Shown in pieces: positions 15,078-16,435 of a stretch of DNA of 16,435 nt (its first letter is position 1; each line of letters begins with the position of its first letter). The notes under the pieces were generated by a model that ran no database searches, was not told the DNA's origin, and saw only the letters and a list, made by a program, of their open reading frames with translations. Location: NCBI GenBank assembly GCA_045587025.1, contig JAZNBK010000028.1:1-16435 (forward strand), written 5' to 3'. The translations under genes and the position numbers were made by a program. The stretch comes from UBA1740 sp045587025. GTDB lineage: Bacteria > Bacillota > Clostridia > Oscillospirales > CAG-272.

Positions 15078-15956
15078 TCATATTATTAATGTTTGCGGTA
15101 TTATTGCGTCGTAACCCGAGAAGTTTTCCTTTTCAATATCAAAACCTATTATTGCGTCTGCAGAAAAAACGTTAGGTCTGCCATTCTTTATTGTCTCAAT
15201 TTCGATTTTTTCCGGAAGGTATCCTAATAAAATTTTATTTCCTGTTATTGATTTTACAGGTATTATCCTTACTTTTTTTGCTTCCTCTATTGGTAAATAT
15301 TTAATTCCGTCCGTGCCGTTAGAAATCGCTTTTATCATTTGCTCGGATAAAAAAGGTTTTACGCTTTTAAAGCTTACAATTATTACATCTTTACATGAAA
15401 TCGGCTCTTTTAAAAAATTACCGCTGTCTATCAAAGCATAAATGCTTTTTGTTTTATTGTTAATACGCAACGTGATTTTGCAGGAAGATTCTGTCATTGA
15501 GCCCGAGAAAAACCTTAAAAAAGCGATGATTAAAGCCGAGCAGAACATAACAGCAAGCATAAATACAAATAATTTGTTTCTACTGCCGATATGTACAAAT
15601 TCATATGAATTAAAAAAAGAATTTAGTAAATTATAAAAAGCCGTTATCGCCCCGCCCAAAAGAATGGAAATGAAGTAAAAAATTATACAAAGTCTGAAAA
15701 ATTTGTGACGGCTTATTTCTTTACTATACGTGATATAACATAGCAAAAGCGACACCGCAATGCCAATTATATAATCGAATATCTTGTAACCACTAAAAAT
15801 TATCGAAAAAACTGCGTATATTCCGCCAACAACGGATGCACAGAAAAGATAAAACGGCTTTTGTTTTATATGTAAAAACAAACCACTTAAATATAAAGCA
15901 AGAAAGTCCATGCAAAAATTAATGATAAACAAAACGTCAACGTAAACAACCTGCAT
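15078..15956 (-). CDS. spoIIGA: Sigma-E processing peptidase SpoIIGA
   Basis: This 292-residue membrane-embedded aspartic protease removes the SigE pro-sequence at the sporulation septum after a signal from the forespore protein SpoIIR. Five hydrophobic segments lie at about 4-28, 37-56, 60-76, 88-108 and 129-150. The cytoplasmic protease domain follows, with catalytic LIDSGNFL (Asp177) and a retroviral-protease-like pattern further on (ADAIIGFDIE). The start follows AGGATGGTG. Together with sigE it forms the spoIIG operon, which shows that the organism, or its ancestors, make endospores. Confidence 0.94.
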   Translation of the reverse strand: MQVVYVDVLFIINFCMDFLALYLSGLFLHIKQKPFYLFCASVVGGIYAVFSIIFSGYKIFDYIIGIAVSLLLCYITYSKEISRHKFFRLCIIFYFISILLGGAITAFYNLLNSFFNSYEFVHIGSRNKLFVFMLAVMFCSALIIAFLRFFSGSMTESSCKITLRINNKTKSIYALIDSGNFLKEPISCKDVIIVSFKSVKPFLSEQMIKAISNGTDGIKYLPIEEAKKVRIIPVKSITGNKILLGYLPEKIEIETIKNGRPNVFSADAIIGFDIEKENFSGYDAIIPQTLII

Positions 15957-15979
15957 TTTTTCACCATCCTTTTAAAATA

Positions 15980-16012
15980 ATTATACTCATCAGATAATGA
16001 AAAATATGTCTA
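15980..16012 (-). promoter_or_regulatory. Putative spoIIG promoter with a 21-bp spacer
   Basis: The minus strand reads TAGACA (16007-16012), a 21-bp spacer and a perfect TATAAT (15980-15985), 23 bp before the spoIIGA ATG. No -35 hexamer is seen at 17 bp. The B. subtilis spoIIG promoter is a sigma-A promoter with a 22-bp spacer that needs Spo0A, so the long spacing fits. A perfect Spo0A box (TGTCGAA) is not visible. Confidence 0.55.
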
Positions 16013-16050
16013 CTTTGGTAAAAAACATTCTCATTTAAAGAAAATATAAA

Positions 16051-16422
16051 AAAGAGCGATGATTAGCGTGTTATCCTTAACGGAGAACACGCAGCGATAT
16101 AAATCCCTTGCGGGATTTGCGATATTCCCTAATGGGAGCGATATAAGGATATCCCTTGCGATATGCCCTGAGGGGTGTGAGGGGGATTTATATCATATCG
16201 CACAGAGCCAGCGAGGTATATCGCAACCAAGTGAAATGAGGTTATATCGCATTCGCACGGCGAATATATCACCTAACAGAAAAAGAGCAGACATAAAAGG
16301 TTTTTTACGCCTTGCGTGTTTGCTCTTTCTGTTTGTAAAGGGGTTTGGGCTTAGCCCATACTGCATTGACCGGACAAATGCGATGCTCGTATTTAACGAT
16401 GTTTTTCAAATTCTCCGTTAAG
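16051..16422. repeat. Palindrome-rich non-coding repeat element (gcgatat/atatcgc)
   Basis: The region between spoIIGA and the window edge has no convincing gene. It holds four copies of gcgatat in one direction (16094, 16119, 16138, 16158) and three of atatcgc in the other (16195, 16218, 16244), plus a near copy at 16262. Small perfect hairpins lie between or beside them: GCGTGTT/AACACGC (16066-16072 with 16086-16092), AAATCCC/GGGATTT (16101-16107 with 16112-16118) and ATTCG/CGAAT near 16251-16264. A longer imperfect stem joins CAGAAAAAGAGCAGAC (16277-16292) to GTTTGCTCTTTCTG. A 12-bp inverted repeat encloses most of it (16076-16087 with 16411-16422). It could fold into a large structured RNA or be a non-autonomous mobile repeat. 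Confidence 0.6.
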
Positions 16423-16435
16423 AACATCACCCTTT

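Noticed and set aside
16059..16421. A 120-codon open frame on the plus strand
   Set aside because: It runs straight through the hairpins and gcgatat repeats, has no ribosome binding site, and its translation resembles no protein family I know.
16393..16434. Possible C-terminal end of a gene entering from the right on the minus strand (13 codons, ending FEKHR)
   Set aside because: It is too short to judge and overlaps the right arm of the 12-bp inverted repeat; the neighbouring sequence is needed.

Overview
The window comes from an AT-rich, endospore-forming member of the Clostridia (Bacillota), most likely an uncultured gut-type lineage. The evidence is the sigma-E locus (spoIIGA-sigE), the dgt-dnaG-rpoD cluster, the efp gene paired with a CD1247-type gene, GGAGG-type ribosome binding sites, and short, tightly packed operons. 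Every protein gene is on the minus strand. The only plus-strand genes are two tRNAs.

Layout from left to right. Positions 1-608 hold no gene. They carry a three-unit tandem repeat of about 205 bp, and each unit contains the 5' half of a tRNA-Pro gene cut off in the anticodon loop, beside a pair of GTGGTCAAA direct repeats. This looks like a pile-up of integrative-element attachment ends. Positions 669-4319 (minus) hold yqeG, an endonuclease-IV-like gene and a pepQ-type Xaa-Pro peptidase gene as one overlapping operon, followed by efp with its own promoter and a small acidic zinc-ribbon gene. Positions 4444-4678 (plus) form a compact tRNA-Gly/tRNA-Arg operon with promoter and terminator. Positions 4735-6810 (minus) hold a large solute-binding-type lipoprotein with its own promoter, a candidate operator and a terminator, but no transporter genes beside it.

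Positions 6955-11980 (minus) hold dgt, dnaG and two complete adjacent copies of the housekeeping sigma factor gene rpoD. The junctions are translationally coupled (4-nt ATGA overlaps) or short gaps. dNTP-pool control, replication priming and transcription initiation are thus expressed together, and the doubled rpoD is the most notable coding feature. Positions 12076-14240 (minus) hold rpmE (ribosomal protein L31), then hflX (ribosome-associated GTPase) and a YigZ/IMPACT gene. Positions 14334-15956 (minus) hold spoIIGA-sigE, encoding the membrane protease and pro-sigma-E that start the mother-cell sporulation programme. Its upstream promoter has the long -10/-35 spacing expected of a Spo0A-activated sigma-A promoter.

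Positions 16051-16435 are non-coding and hold a palindrome-rich repeat element built on the motif gcgatat/atatcgc. No complete new defence or mobile system is encoded here. The points worth pursuing are the tRNA-Pro half repeats, the tandem rpoD pair, and the gcgatat element.
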